The notes beneath the pieces were generated by a model, which saw only the letters and a list, made by a program, of their open reading frames with translations, searched no databases and was not told the origin of the DNA. DNA of 64,000 bases, taken from positions 62,001 through 126,000 of the forward strand of contig CAWUXE010000002.1 in NCBI GenBank assembly GCA_963926475.1. Reading direction: 5' to 3'. This DNA is from UBA2040 sp002384725. GTDB lineage: Bacteria > Bacteroidota > Bacteroidia > Flavobacteriales_D > Crocinitomicaceae. The position numbers were made by a program, and so were the translations under genes. This document shows, piece by piece, positions 17,675 through 26,899 of the stretch. Each line of letters starts with the position of its first letter. Positions within the stretch are counted from its first letter, which is position 1.

Positions 17675-17682
17675 TACATTTG
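17675..17682 (+). promoter_or_regulatory. Putative -7 box for the rhodanese gene
   Basis: TACATTTG, exact TAnnTTTG match, 20 nt before the ATG at 17703. Confidence 0.45.
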
Positions 17683-17702
17683 AATTTAAAATAAAAAATA
17701 AC

Positions 17703-18086
17703 ATGAAAATTTATTCTTTCCTAATCCTGTTTGTTGTGACCTTGAGTTCTTGTGCACAGAATCATAGTGGTGAAAAAGGTGCGGCTTCGGTTGTCAACAT
17801 TTCGCAAGAAGACTTTAAGAAAAACTATGAAAATGTAGAAGGTTTGCAACTCTTGGATGTGCGCACGACACGCGAAATAGCAGCTGGAAAAATTGGAGAG
17901 GCTAAGGAATTGGACGTTTTTGATCCAGAATTCACTGAGAAAATTGCTGGATTGAACTTCGATACAGCGAAACCCGTTTTTATTTATTGCAAATCAGGGG
18001 GACGTTCGACTAGAGCTGCCCAAATTTTTATAGAGCAAGGATTCACGGAGGTTTATAATTTGTTGGGAGGGTATAGTTTGTATTAA
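17703..18086 (+). CDS. Rhodanese-like lipoprotein
   Basis: 127 aa from the ATG at 17703; the upstream in-frame extension lies before the promoter box. Lipobox LSSC with Cys near residue 17, so it is a periplasmic lipoprotein. A single rhodanese domain follows: LQLLDVRTTREIAAGKI, then the active-site loop CKSGGRS with catalytic Cys, then AAQIFIEQGFTEVYNLLGG. Such domains carry sulfur as persulfide or relay redox; the partner is unknown. Monocistronic. Confidence 0.93.
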   Translation: MKIYSFLILFVVTLSSCAQNHSGEKGAASVVNISQEDFKKNYENVEGLQLLDVRTTREIAAGKIGEAKELDVFDPEFTEKIAGLNFDTAKPVFIYCKSGGRSTRAAQIFIEQGFTEVYNLLGGYSLY

Positions 18087-18226
18087 TTGCGAATTACCCC
18101 GTGCGGCATGTGGAGTGTTGTATTATCTTATTTAACATAATATTAATTATAAGACAAATATGAAATAGTAACCTCAGCTTACTCTTTGCTTAAAGCTCAG
18201 TGTTTCTCTGCGGTAAAAACCTGTGC

Positions 18227-19786
18227 TTAATCCTTTGTTATCACAATCGCTTGGCTTTTTCCGAAAGACAGGTAGTACACGCCAGAATCAAAGTGTTTTA
18301 AATTGATTTCGAATTCATTCACGTTTGTGAACTCTTCAAGAATCACGACTTGTCCAAGAACGCTCACTACTTTAATCGAAACTTCTTTCATTTCCTTCCC
18401 TAGCGAAATAGTTGTCTTACCGATGGTTGGATTAGGATAAACTTTGATGTTCGCAAAATCCAATTCTTCTAATCCAAGACACGAAGTCACTAAAACCGTA
18501 TCAGAAGCACTGCATCCGTTTGCATCGGTTACCGACACGGAATACGTTCCAGCTGAATTCACTGTGAAAGTCGAGGCTACTGAGGCATCTTGCCATACAT
18601 AGCTAGTGAAACCAGAACCCGCATCCAATATTAAAGTGTTTCCACAATACACTTGATTTGGGCCTAAATTGACTGTAGGTAATGTGTTTACGGTGACTAT
18701 CTGTTCCGTCGAATCTGAACAAATTCCATTTGAAATAACGAGCTTAATAGTTGAAGTACTGTTAATTCCTCCAGAATAAGATGTTCCAGACCCCACATTC
18801 GCACCATTTACAAACCACTGTGCACTTGTCGCCCCAGTGTTTGAACTTGTGCAATTAATCATTTCTCCTGCGCAAATTGAACTTGGAACCGTAAAATTAT
18901 CGATGTTTGGCGGAGTAAGAAACTCAACCACAATACTATCTTCTGTGGAACATGCGCCATTTCCCGCCGAAAATTTAATGGTGTGTAACCCAACTCCAGA
19001 AGCCACAGATTGCAATGTTGATCCAAATCCAATTTGCGTTCCATCTTTAAACCATTTCTGATAGGATGTCGTTGAAGCACCGGTCGATACCGCTGTTACT
19101 GTTAATAAATCACCAATGCAAACTTGCGTAGAACTTGGTATTATGGAGGTTATTATTGGTATGGCTAGCACATTTATAGTCTGAGAAACAGAATCGGTGC
19201 ATGTTCCGTTCGTAACAACCAAAGTAACCGTAACTGTACCAGTTGTAGTTGGCGTTAATGAGTGATTTACACCGGTATAAACAAATCCTGAACCGTCAGA
19301 CCAACCTTGCGCAATACTTCCCGTACTTGTATTGGTCAAAACAATAGGATCGCCAACACATACAGACGTTGCGCTTGAAGTGAATGATGAGACAGCTCCA
19401 CAACAGGCTACAACATTTAAACTTGATGAATACGATGATGTAGGCGAACCATTAACCACCAAATTGGTTGATACCGTATAGTTTGCTGCTGGAACCATTC
19501 CAATATTAACGCTTTGTGTAAAAGGAGTAATTACAGTAATTCCGATTCCAAATGAATAATTCAGACTAATCGTTAAAGTGTTCCCGCTTGGTACAACGGT
19601 TGCACCCGTGTATGTGTATCCAGCAAAATTATGTGTTCCCGATACTGTTAAAAGAGTATTTGTACATGCTGTGGCTGGCGGACTTGAAGAAACAACCGAA
19701 GTGACTGATCCACCTTGTCCTAAAGAATGCATTGAAAATAGAAAAGCAAAGACGATTAATGTCGATTTTAAATGTATTGATTTCAT
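18227..19786 (-). CDS. T9SS-targeted surface protein with Ig/PKD-like repeats
   Basis: 519 aa. Signal peptide of about 23 residues (STLIVFAFLFSMHSLGQ). After an N-terminal beta domain, there are at least four Ig/PKD-like repeats of about 80 aa, each with a pattern such as ATSVCVGDPIVLTNTSTG, STQVCIGDLLTVTAV or VPSSICAGEMINCTSS, and a final copy with GSGFTSYVWQDASVASTF. A T9SS type A sorting domain ends the protein (FANIKVYPNPTIGKTTIS to YYLSFGKSQAIVITKD). Likely a cell-surface adhesin or structural protein. Divergent from the two glycine-rich T9SS genes; intergenic space 392 nt. Confidence 0.88.
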   Translation of the reverse strand: MKSIHLKSTLIVFAFLFSMHSLGQGGSVTSVVSSSPPATACTNTLLTVSGTHNFAGYTYTGATVVPSGNTLTISLNYSFGIGITVITPFTQSVNIGMVPAANYTVSTNLVVNGSPTSSYSSSLNVVACCGAVSSFTSSATSVCVGDPIVLTNTSTGSIAQGWSDGSGFVYTGVNHSLTPTTTGTVTVTLVVTNGTCTDSVSQTINVLAIPIITSIIPSSTQVCIGDLLTVTAVSTGASTTSYQKWFKDGTQIGFGSTLQSVASGVGLHTIKFSAGNGACSTEDSIVVEFLTPPNIDNFTVPSSICAGEMINCTSSNTGATSAQWFVNGANVGSGTSYSGGINSTSTIKLVISNGICSDSTEQIVTVNTLPTVNLGPNQVYCGNTLILDAGSGFTSYVWQDASVASTFTVNSAGTYSVSVTDANGCSASDTVLVTSCLGLEELDFANIKVYPNPTIGKTTISLGKEMKEVSIKVVSVLGQVVILEEFTNVNEFEINLKHFDSGVYYLSFGKSQAIVITKD

Positions 19787-20178
19787 AGCGAGAATTATAA
19801 ATTTTGTTCAATTTACGAAATCGAGTTGAAACTTTTACTATAACTTCAAACTAAATCAAATGCTTTTATTTTTAATCATTTTTTCACGTTTTGGGTATCA
19901 AAAAAAATGATTCACCTTTTGCTTACCACTTAATAATCCATTCCCACTATTAGCAACCAAATTTATAGGCGAACAAAGGTTCCCTCCTATTCATGCCGTT
20001 TTTGTTTTAATCCCTCTTCATAGAGTGGTATAGAAATAATTAAAATAATAGGTAATCCTTTTGTCCAACTCATATTTTTCACTACCTTGTGTTTTCATAA
20101 ATCCAACCGACTTACACTTACAAAAAAATCGAATTCCTCATATTGGGGTATTTACATTATTTAATTAATCTTTTTTTT
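19787..20178. other. 392-nt divergent intergenic region of the surface-protein block
   Basis: AT-rich and without an open frame that looks coding. It holds an 11-bp inverted repeat (AATCATTTTTT at 19874-19884 and AAAAAATGATT at 19902-19912, 17-nt loop) and the promoter of the plus-strand gene at 20061-20090. No convincing TAnnTTTG box was found for the minus-strand gene; TAAATTGA is the nearest. Confidence 0.5.
20061..20090 (+). promoter_or_regulatory. Promoter of glycine-rich T9SS gene 1
   Basis: TTG (20061-20063), 19 nt, TACCTTGT (20083-20090). The tandem paralogue has the same arrangement, TTG-N19-TATTTTGT, inside otherwise diverged DNA, which supports function. Predicted leader about 80 nt. 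Confidence 0.55.
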
Positions 20179-22404
20179 ATGGTATTGAAATTTACACGTA
20201 CAATTCTATTTCTAGTCGGAATATTCACATTTGGATCAGGAATTTCGTTTAGTCAACTAACATACACTTTCTCCGCATCTGGAGCTACCGGAGCGATTGG
20301 TCCAACACAAGCAATGTGTAATACCCAATATGCTTCTACCAATTTGGCGGGTAACGTAACGGTTACCGCTGGTATTCAATATTGGACTGTTCCAACATCT
20401 GGATCTTGGAGTATAGAATGTTTTGGCGCACAAGGTGGAGGCGCAAATGGTGGTCTCGGGGCATCAATTAAAGGAGAATTTAATTTGGTAGCTGGACAAG
20501 TTATTCGAATTTTAGTAGGTCAACAAGGCATCACACAATCAGGCATGCCCAACTCTGTGGGAGGCGGTGGAGGCACATTTGCGGTACTTAGTCCTGCAAC
20601 TGCAGTTAGTGATATTTTAGTTATTGCAGGCGGTGGCGGTGGCTCAGCCGGTACACTTTATGCATCTGTTTGCAATGGCAGCATTGCGAATGCCGGTAAC
20701 AACGGTCAAATTGATGGTGGTGTTGGTAATCCTGATGGTCTTGGCGGCTCACTTGGTAATGGAGGAAATAAATCTGTTAGTGGTTGTTCACTGGATCGAG
20801 GGTCCGGAGGTGGAGGTTTTCTCACAAATGGCACAAGTATTTGCCAATCAATAGGCGTTGGTGATGGCGGAAAAGCTTTTGTAAATGGTGGTGCAGGAGG
20901 AACGGGATTCGGCCCTGGTGCAACAGGTGGTTTTGGCGGCGGTGGCGCTACTTGGCAAACTGGTTTCCGCGGAAGCGGCGGCGGCGGCGGATTTTCTGGT
21001 GGTGGTGCTGGTCAGATAAATTCCGTATCTCCTAATCACGCTGGTGGTGGCGGTGGTTCATATAACGCAGGAACAAACCCCGTGCAAACTCCAGGAGTTC
21101 AAGCAGGAGATGGGTTGGTTGTCATTACACAACTGCAAACATTCCCAGATGATGCTGGTGTATCTCAAATTCTTGGGTTAACTCCTCCGTATTGTAATGG
21201 TCCTCAATTAATACAAGTGGAAGTATCAAACTACGGAAACAATTTGATTAACAATGTTAGCGTGGGTTGGTCAGTGAATGGTGTAAGTCAAACACAGGCA
21301 AGTATTACCACACCAATTGACACAAATAATAGTGTTGGAGGAAACACTTTGATTGTCACATTAGGAACGTATAATGTAAACGGAAATACAATCATAAACG
21401 CATGGACATTTTCTCCAAATAGCTCCTCTGATTCATCCCCATTAAATGACAGCACGTCGATTACTTTAACTCCTTTCTTCGTAACGGCAAACACACCCTT
21501 CCCTACTTTAATTTGTAGTACAGATATGAATGGGCTAGGCCAGTCAACACCGACAAATAATGTTGGATCAGTAACGTACGTTTGGTCGAATGGAAGCGCC
21601 AATACAAACCTTACCGGTGTTGGACCAGGCACGTATTATGTTATTGGTTCAAATGGAAACTGCACAGATACTTCAAATATAATAACTATAACAGCACCTT
21701 CAGCGATCATTACTACGGCTCAAACAACTAATATTACTTGCTTTGGTGCAAATGATGGCGGTAGTTTTGTTTCTGCTACTGGCGGCACTCCCGGATACAC
21801 TGTAAATTGGCCGGGAAATGGAACTGGTTTCTCAATCGGCTCTTTATCCCCTGGTAATCACAATTATGTTGTGACGGATGCAAATGGTTGCAACATTACA
21901 GATACAATTACAGTATCTGAACCGCCTCTTTTGACGGTTACTTCGGTTATTTCAAATGTAACAACGACCAACAATGGAGCAATTGATGTTACAGCTGCTG
22001 GCGGAACACCGACTTACTTCTATACTTGGAGCAATGCAGCAACAACGGAAGACTTGACAGGATTACTTCCTGGAACGTATACAGTAACCGTTACGGATGC
22101 GAATGGATGTAATACAGTGTTAGCCAATAATGTATTGAACGTGGCTGGTTTAAATGATGAAAGCCTGGATTTAGGTTTGAAAATTTATCCAAATCCGAAT
22201 TCTGGAACATTCACCGTTAATGCGTTGAATACTTCGGATAAAATCGATGTGCAAGTATTTGACCTACTGGGTAAAAAGGTGCTTCAATTGAATCAAGTAA
22301 ATCCAATAACTACTGTCACGATTAACGAACGTGAAGGTGTGTATTTGGTTAAAATCAAATCTGGCAATGATATACGAGTTCAGAAAATTATTCTGAAGAA
22401 ATAG
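20179..22404 (+). CDS. Glycine-rich T9SS surface protein with SprB-like repeats, copy 1
   Basis: 741 aa from the ATG at 20179; an in-frame TTG 12 codons earlier is less likely. Signal peptide to about residue 26. Residues ~60-320 form a glycine-rich beta domain (WTVPTSGSWSIECFGAQGGG, then GGGGG clusters) like the Gly-rich extracellular domain family of ALK-type receptors (PF12810, from memory). A middle beta domain follows (LTPPYCNGPQLIQVEV), then SprB-type repeats (TNITCFGANDGGSFVSATGG; YFYTWSNAATTEDLTGLLPG; YTVTVTDANGC) and a T9SS type A tail with IYPNPNSGTF. SprB-type repeats occur in gliding adhesins. A strong terminator follows. Confidence 0.9.
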   Translation: MVLKFTRTILFLVGIFTFGSGISFSQLTYTFSASGATGAIGPTQAMCNTQYASTNLAGNVTVTAGIQYWTVPTSGSWSIECFGAQGGGANGGLGASIKGEFNLVAGQVIRILVGQQGITQSGMPNSVGGGGGTFAVLSPATAVSDILVIAGGGGGSAGTLYASVCNGSIANAGNNGQIDGGVGNPDGLGGSLGNGGNKSVSGCSLDRGSGGGGFLTNGTSICQSIGVGDGGKAFVNGGAGGTGFGPGATGGFGGGGATWQTGFRGSGGGGGFSGGGAGQINSVSPNHAGGGGGSYNAGTNPVQTPGVQAGDGLVVITQLQTFPDDAGVSQILGLTPPYCNGPQLIQVEVSNYGNNLINNVSVGWSVNGVSQTQASITTPIDTNNSVGGNTLIVTLGTYNVNGNTIINAWTFSPNSSSDSSPLNDSTSITLTPFFVTANTPFPTLICSTDMNGLGQSTPTNNVGSVTYVWSNGSANTNLTGVGPGTYYVIGSNGNCTDTSNIITITAPSAIITTAQTTNITCFGANDGGSFVSATGGTPGYTVNWPGNGTGFSIGSLSPGNHNYVVTDANGCNITDTITVSEPPLLTVTSVISNVTTTNNGAIDVTAAGGTPTYFYTWSNAATTEDLTGLLPGTYTVTVTDANGCNTVLANNVLNVAGLNDESLDLGLKIYPNPNSGTFTVNALNTSDKIDVQVFDLLGKKVLQLNQVNPITTVTINEREGVYLVKIKSGNDIRVQKIILKK
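22072..22214 (+). repeat. Near-identical 143-bp segment shared with copy 2 (3' SprB/T9SS part)
   Basis: By direct comparison this stretch matches 24493-24635 at 141 of 143 positions, including third codon positions, whereas upstream homologous parts differ at many synonymous sites. It covers the last SprB repeat and the start of the sorting domain. Confidence 0.85.
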
Positions 22405-22418
22405 AATAATTTAAATCC

Positions 22419-22459
22419 AAAAAGGTCCCGTTTCATTTGTTTGAGATGGGACCTTTTTT
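22419..22459 (+). terminator. Rho-independent terminator after glycine-rich gene 1
   Basis: Stem AAAAAGGTCCC / GGGACCTTTTT around a short loop, ending in a T-run, 15 nt after the stop codon. Confidence 0.88.
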
Positions 22460-22550
22460 ATTATAAATAATCACAATTCGAATTACATTTATTATCGTGA
22501 TTCAACTTTAAAAAAATCAAAATCAAACCAAAATTAGTTGATGAAATATA

Positions 22551-22580
22551 TTGCCGAAGCTAAACTTTTTACTATTTTGT
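22551..22580 (+). promoter_or_regulatory. Promoter of glycine-rich T9SS gene 2
   Basis: TTG (22551-22553), 19 nt, TATTTTGT (22573-22580); same geometry as copy 1. Leader about 75 nt. The rest of the 258-nt space holds only the terminator of copy 1. Confidence 0.55.
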
Positions 22581-22662
22581 ATCTCCAAACCAGTTACTCA
22601 ACCTTTTTACAGTCAAATACTTTGCTCACATTGAGCTTTATAACTATTAAAATACTTTATCT

Positions 22663-24825
22663 ATGATTTTAAAAATTACCCAGAATTTATTAATTCTCTC
22701 CGCAATTTTGACCTTCGGGGTTGGAATTTCATTTGGTCAAACTTCTTACACCTTCTCCGCTTCGGGCGGAACAGGAAAAACAGGTCCAACGCAAGCAATG
22801 TGCAATACACAATATGCAGGAACGAACTTGGCAGGTAATGTTACTGTAAGCGGTGGCATACAAACATGGACAGTCCCAACGTCGGGTCCTTACAAAATTG
22901 AATGCTTTGGAGCACAAGGATATGGTTCATTTGGTGGACGAGGCGCTCATATTTCAGGTGAATTCAATTTAACGGCAGGAATGCAATTAAAAATCCTCGT
23001 TGGACAGCAAGCACCTCCTCCCGTAAGTAGTGTTAATCAATACGCGGGTGGCGGTGGTTCTTTTGTCACTGACCTAACAAATTCACCATATGTTGTGGCT
23101 GGCGGTGGCGGCGGAAACCATAGTGGAGCTTTCGTTTCCACAGCAGACGGTTCCATCACGACTAGCGGATTCGCAGGAGCAGCTTCAAACTCTGGATTTG
23201 CTGGTACAGGTGGCTTAGGAGGCGGAGGTGCTTCGAGTGCTGATGGCGGTGGAGGTATCACAGGAAATGGCGGTGGTATTGGTGGAGGATTTTCCTTTAC
23301 TAACGGCGCAGTTGGGGGAGCTGGAACTACAACTGGTCACGGAGAAGGTGGATTTGGTTGCGGAGGCGGAACGAGCAGCTGGGATAATTATCGTGCTGGC
23401 GGTGGTGGTGGATATAGCGGCGGCGGCGGCGGCGGCGAGAATGGTCAAATTAACGCTCCCGCTGGTGGTGGCGGTGGATCATTCAATGGCGGCACAAATC
23501 CTATAAACATAGCTGGTGTTCAATTAGATGATGGACTGGTTGTATTTACATTACTACAAACTTTTCCAAATGATGCAGGTGCATCGCAAATTGTTGGTTT
23601 GACACCTCCATACTGCAACGGTCCTCAATTGATTCAGGTTGAAGTTGTTAATTATGGAAACAATGTAATAAACAATTTGGGTGTTGGTTGGTCAATAAAT
23701 GGAACTAATCAACCTCAAATTAGCTTAACAACTCCAATTGACACAAACAACAGCACGGCAGGAAACACACTTATTGTTACTTTGGGTACTGTAAACATAA
23801 ATGGAAATACTACTATTAACGCTTGGACAATATCTCCCAATAGTTCCTCTGATTCATCTCCCTTGAATGATAGCACTTCTATAACAATGACGCCTTTCTT
23901 TGTTACAGCCAATACTCCATTCCCTACTCTGCTTTGTAGCGCAGACATGAACGGTCTAGGTCAACCGACTCCATCAAACAATGTAGGTGCTGTTTCCTAT
24001 TTATGGTCGAACGGCAGTACTAGTAACAACTTAACAGGAGTAGGTGCTGGAACCTATTATGTAATTGGTTCAAATGGAAACTGCACAGATACTTCAAATA
24101 CAATAACTATAACAGCTCCTCCAGCAATCGTTGCGACGGCTCAAACCACTAATATTACTTGCTTTGGGGCAAATGATGGTGGAAGTTTTGTTACAGCGAC
24201 TGGTGGAAATCCAAATTACACGGTGAATTGGCCGGGTAATGGTTCTGGCTTCTCTATTGGTTCTTTACCTCCTGGTAATCACAATTACATAGTTACGGAT
24301 GCAAATGGATGTAACATTACAAATACAATAACTGTTACTGAACCGCCTCTTTTGACGGTTACTTCGGTTATTTCAAATGTGACAACGACCAACAATGGTG
24401 CAATTGATGTCACTGCTGGAGGTGGAACACCGAATTACTTCTACACATGGAGCAATGCGGCAACGACAGAAGATTTGACAGGATTACTTCCGGGAACGTA
24501 TACAGTAACCGTTACGGATGCGAATGGATGTAATACAGTGTTAGCCAATAATGTATTGAATGTGGTTGGTTTAAATGATGAAAGCCTGGATTTAGGTTTG
24601 AAAATTTATCCAAATCCGAATTCTGGAACATTCACTATTAATGCTCTGAATACTTCGGATAAAATTGATGTGCAAGTATTTGACCTACTGGGTAAAAAGG
24701 TACTTCAATTGAACCAAGTAAATACAAAAACTACTGTCACTCTTAACGAGCGTGATGGAGTGTATTTGGTTAAAATTAAATCAGGCAATGACATTAGAGT
24801 TCAGAAAGTTATTCTGAAGAGATAG
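22663..24825 (+). CDS. Glycine-rich T9SS surface protein with SprB-like repeats, copy 2
   Basis: 720 aa, signal peptide to about residue 25 (LLILSAILTFGVGISFGQ). Same order as copy 1: glycine-rich beta domain with long GGG runs (residues ~60-300), middle beta domain (LTPPYCNGPQLIQVEVVNYG), SprB-like repeats, and T9SS type A tail (IYPNPNSGTF to VQKVILKR). The two genes are tandem duplicates with their own promoters and terminators. The glycine-rich halves differ most in length and sequence; the C-terminal parts are almost identical. Surface-anchored or secreted matrix protein is the likely role; ligand unknown. Confidence 0.9.
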   Translation: MILKITQNLLILSAILTFGVGISFGQTSYTFSASGGTGKTGPTQAMCNTQYAGTNLAGNVTVSGGIQTWTVPTSGPYKIECFGAQGYGSFGGRGAHISGEFNLTAGMQLKILVGQQAPPPVSSVNQYAGGGGSFVTDLTNSPYVVAGGGGGNHSGAFVSTADGSITTSGFAGAASNSGFAGTGGLGGGGASSADGGGGITGNGGGIGGGFSFTNGAVGGAGTTTGHGEGGFGCGGGTSSWDNYRAGGGGGYSGGGGGGENGQINAPAGGGGGSFNGGTNPINIAGVQLDDGLVVFTLLQTFPNDAGASQIVGLTPPYCNGPQLIQVEVVNYGNNVINNLGVGWSINGTNQPQISLTTPIDTNNSTAGNTLIVTLGTVNINGNTTINAWTISPNSSSDSSPLNDSTSITMTPFFVTANTPFPTLLCSADMNGLGQPTPSNNVGAVSYLWSNGSTSNNLTGVGAGTYYVIGSNGNCTDTSNTITITAPPAIVATAQTTNITCFGANDGGSFVTATGGNPNYTVNWPGNGSGFSIGSLPPGNHNYIVTDANGCNITNTITVTEPPLLTVTSVISNVTTTNNGAIDVTAGGGTPNYFYTWSNAATTEDLTGLLPGTYTVTVTDANGCNTVLANNVLNVVGLNDESLDLGLKIYPNPNSGTFTINALNTSDKIDVQVFDLLGKKVLQLNQVNTKTTVTLNERDGVYLVKIKSGNDIRVQKVILKR
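24493..24635 (+). repeat. Near-identical 143-bp segment shared with copy 1
   Basis: Partner of 22072-22214; only two C/T differences seen over 143 bp. Confidence 0.85.
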
Positions 24826-24841
24826 TATTGTTAAATAAAAG

Positions 24842-24878
24842 AAAAGTTCCGTTTCAATTGAGACGGAACTTTTTTTTT
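24842..24878. terminator. Terminator between glycine-rich gene 2 and the convergent helicase
   Basis: AAAAGTTCCGTTTC-AATT-GAGACGGAACTTTT hairpin followed by a T-run; symmetrical, so it can serve both the plus-strand gene and the minus-strand helicase ending at 24887. Confidence 0.85.
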
Positions 24879-24886
24879 GAAATGTT

Positions 24887-26236
24887 TTATCGTTTTTTTC
24901 GGTTGGCTATTTTATCACCCTTGGTTCTAGGCTTCTTATACTTTAGCCCTTTATTCTTCTTGTAGCTACCACCTAGATTAATCTTTTGATTCTTCAGTTT
25001 CTTTTCATGAAAACTCAGCCCTTTTTCGTCTCTGCGATCATTCCTGTGCGGATTTTTCTCTACAGGCTCTTCTGGTCGTTCTTCCGGTAATAATTGAGCA
25101 GAAAACTTCAAATCTTCTGGCGACGCACTAATCGGAATTGAAATTCCCATCAACTTTTCGATAGCCAACTTTGCTGTTTCTTCTCTTTCTGTATGAAACA
25201 AAATAGCGGCTCCCTCCTCTTCTGCTCGACCTGTTCGACCAATTCGGTGCATATAGTTTTCAGGAAAGTTTGGAACGTCAAAATTGATTACATGACTAAT
25301 TCGATCTAAATCCAAACCACGCGCTATAACGTCCGTAGCTATCAATATTCTATTTTGGCCACTATCGAACTTCTCAATGGCAGTCAAACGCGTGTTTTGA
25401 GCTTTATTGGAATGAATCACCCCAATTTCTGTTCCGTAATCTTCTTCTAATTCTTGAAAGAGTTTATCGGCCAATCTTTTACTTCCAACGAAGACCAACA
25501 CTTTTCTAAAGGTTTGTCTATCGTCGATTAGGATTCGCAATAGATTTATTTTCGTGTAGAAATTCTCTACAAAGTAACTAGACTGCTGAATATTATCGAG
25601 TGGCGTACCACTCACAGCAATACTCACCTTAGCAGGGTTTATAAAGAAAGCATCAATCAGCTCCTCAACTTCATCCGTCATCGTGGCAGAAAACATAATG
25701 TTCTGTCTCTTATCCGGCATCAATTCAAAAATGCTCATCAATTGAGGACGGAACCCTAAATCAAGCATAACGTCTACTTCATCAATAACCAATCTCTTAC
25801 AATTCTTTAAGGAAATGGATTGATTCAACACTAAATCGTACAATCTGCCTGGCGTGGCAACGATTATATCGACACCATTCAATAATTTTTGTCGCTGTGT
25901 ATTGATATTGACTCCACCAAAAATCGCCAGAATTCGTACGCTAAGATATTTAGCGAAAAGTTCGAGCTCTTCTGCCACCTGCACGACCAACTCTCTCGTT
26001 GGTACAAGTATCAAAACTCTAGGGTGAAGCTGTTCTGAATACGGTAAATCTTCTAAAATAGGCAAGCAATACGCCAATGTTTTCCCTGTACCCGTTTGGG
26101 CAATACCTAAAATATCATTTCCTGCTTTAATGATAGAGAACGATTGTTCCTGCACGGGTGTTGGCCCAACGAAGCCGAGATCGGTTATCGCATTTTTAAG
26201 TTGTTTCTTGAGTTTAAAATCGTCAAAAGTTTCCAT
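24887..26236 (-). CDS. DEAD-box ATP-dependent RNA helicase (RhlE-like), motif II DEVD
   Basis: 449 aa from the ATG at 26236 (METFDDFKL), the usual family start; a GTG ten codons upstream is less likely. Q motif GPTPVQEQS, Walker A AQTGTGKT, PTRELV, motif II in LVIDEVDVMLDLGF (DEVD rather than DEAD), SAT in MFSATMTDE, and HRIGRTGR in motif VI. A basic C-terminal tail rich in Lys/Arg (from about residue 385) should bind RNA. The cold-shock protein gene lies upstream on the same strand, 74 nt away, suggesting joint cold or RNA-structure response. Confidence 0.95.
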   Translation of the reverse strand: METFDDFKLKKQLKNAITDLGFVGPTPVQEQSFSIIKAGNDILGIAQTGTGKTLAYCLPILEDLPYSEQLHPRVLILVPTRELVVQVAEELELFAKYLSVRILAIFGGVNINTQRQKLLNGVDIIVATPGRLYDLVLNQSISLKNCKRLVIDEVDVMLDLGFRPQLMSIFELMPDKRQNIMFSATMTDEVEELIDAFFINPAKVSIAVSGTPLDNIQQSSYFVENFYTKINLLRILIDDRQTFRKVLVFVGSKRLADKLFQELEEDYGTEIGVIHSNKAQNTRLTAIEKFDSGQNRILIATDVIARGLDLDRISHVINFDVPNFPENYMHRIGRTGRAEEEGAAILFHTEREETAKLAIEKLMGISIPISASPEDLKFSAQLLPEERPEEPVEKNPHRNDRRDEKGLSFHEKKLKNQKINLGGSYKKNKGLKYKKPRTKGDKIANRKKR

Positions 26237-26310
26237 GAATTCGGAATGTTTATCGCAATGAACCACACTCGTTCAATGTCCACCTTGAAAAATTATATTT
26301 GAATACTATA

Positions 26311-26760
26311 TTAAGGGATCAATTTAACTTTAACAGCATTCATACCTTTCGGTCCGCGCTCTAAAGTAAATGTAACCTTGTCGTTTTCTCTTACTTCGTC
26401 GATTAATCCATTTACGTGGAAGAAATAGCTTTCTTGCGTACGCAAATCCTTGATAAATCCATAACCTTTTGAATCGTTGTAAAATGCAACTTTACCCTCT
26501 GGATCACCCATATCTTCTTCAGCTTCACGCGTTGGTACACCTAATACGATATCTTCTGGATCGATTTCTACCTTTTTTGTGATTTCTGGTGGACTGTCAA
26601 CGATGTTCCCATTCTCATCCAAATAAGCCATCATGTTTTCTAATCCGCCACCGGTAGAGCTTTCCTTTCGCTCCTCTTTTTTAAGCAGCTTATCTTGACG
26701 TTTTTTTAAACGTTTTTTCTCTTTTTCCTTTTTACTGTAGGTTTCTTGTGATTTACCCAT
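26311..26760 (-). CDS. Cold-shock domain protein with basic N-terminal extension
   Basis: 149 aa, about twice a simple CspA. Residues 1-35 are very basic (KKEKEKKRLKKRQDKLLKK), residues 36-85 acidic and probably disordered, and residues ~88-149 a cold-shock domain with RNP1 KGYGFI, RNP2-like SYFFHV, and the ending ERGPKGMNAVKVKLI. It binds single-stranded nucleic acid. Followed by the DEAD-box helicase, a frequent pairing in Bacteroidota. Leader of roughly 65 nt. Confidence 0.93.
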   Translation of the reverse strand: MGKSQETYSKKEKEKKRLKKRQDKLLKKEERKESSTGGGLENMMAYLDENGNIVDSPPEITKKVEIDPEDIVLGVPTREAEEDMGDPEGKVAFYNDSKGYGFIKDLRTQESYFFHVNGLIDEVRENDKVTFTLERGPKGMNAVKVKLIP

Positions 26761-26833
26761 TGACTAATTTACGAATTACTTATACTATGCGAAAAACAAC
26801 AGAAATCTCTAATTTCATCTGCTTTTCATTCTG

Positions 26834-26841
26834 CAAATGTA
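26834..26841 (-). promoter_or_regulatory. Putative -7 box of the cold-shock/helicase unit
   Basis: TACATTTG on the minus strand, exact consensus, 73 nt before the ATG at 26760. It leaves a leader of about 65 nt, the longest of the housekeeping genes here, which could carry a cold-responsive structure. Confidence 0.45.
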
Positions 26842-26899
26842 CGCAATTAACTTGAAATTTTAAAGCATAATGCTTTCCATTATGAATAGAACTATTCAC

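Noticed and set aside
23398..23445. GGCGGTGGTGG-type runs considered as a microsatellite or tandem-repeat array
   Set aside because: The runs are short and mixed GGT/GGC/GGA codons within a coding glycine-rich domain; no regular repeat unit.
23215..23506. Open frames rich in Ala/Ser or Ala/Val overlapping the glycine-rich domain
   Set aside because: They arise from GGT/GGC repeats read in other frames; the T9SS gene explains the sequence.
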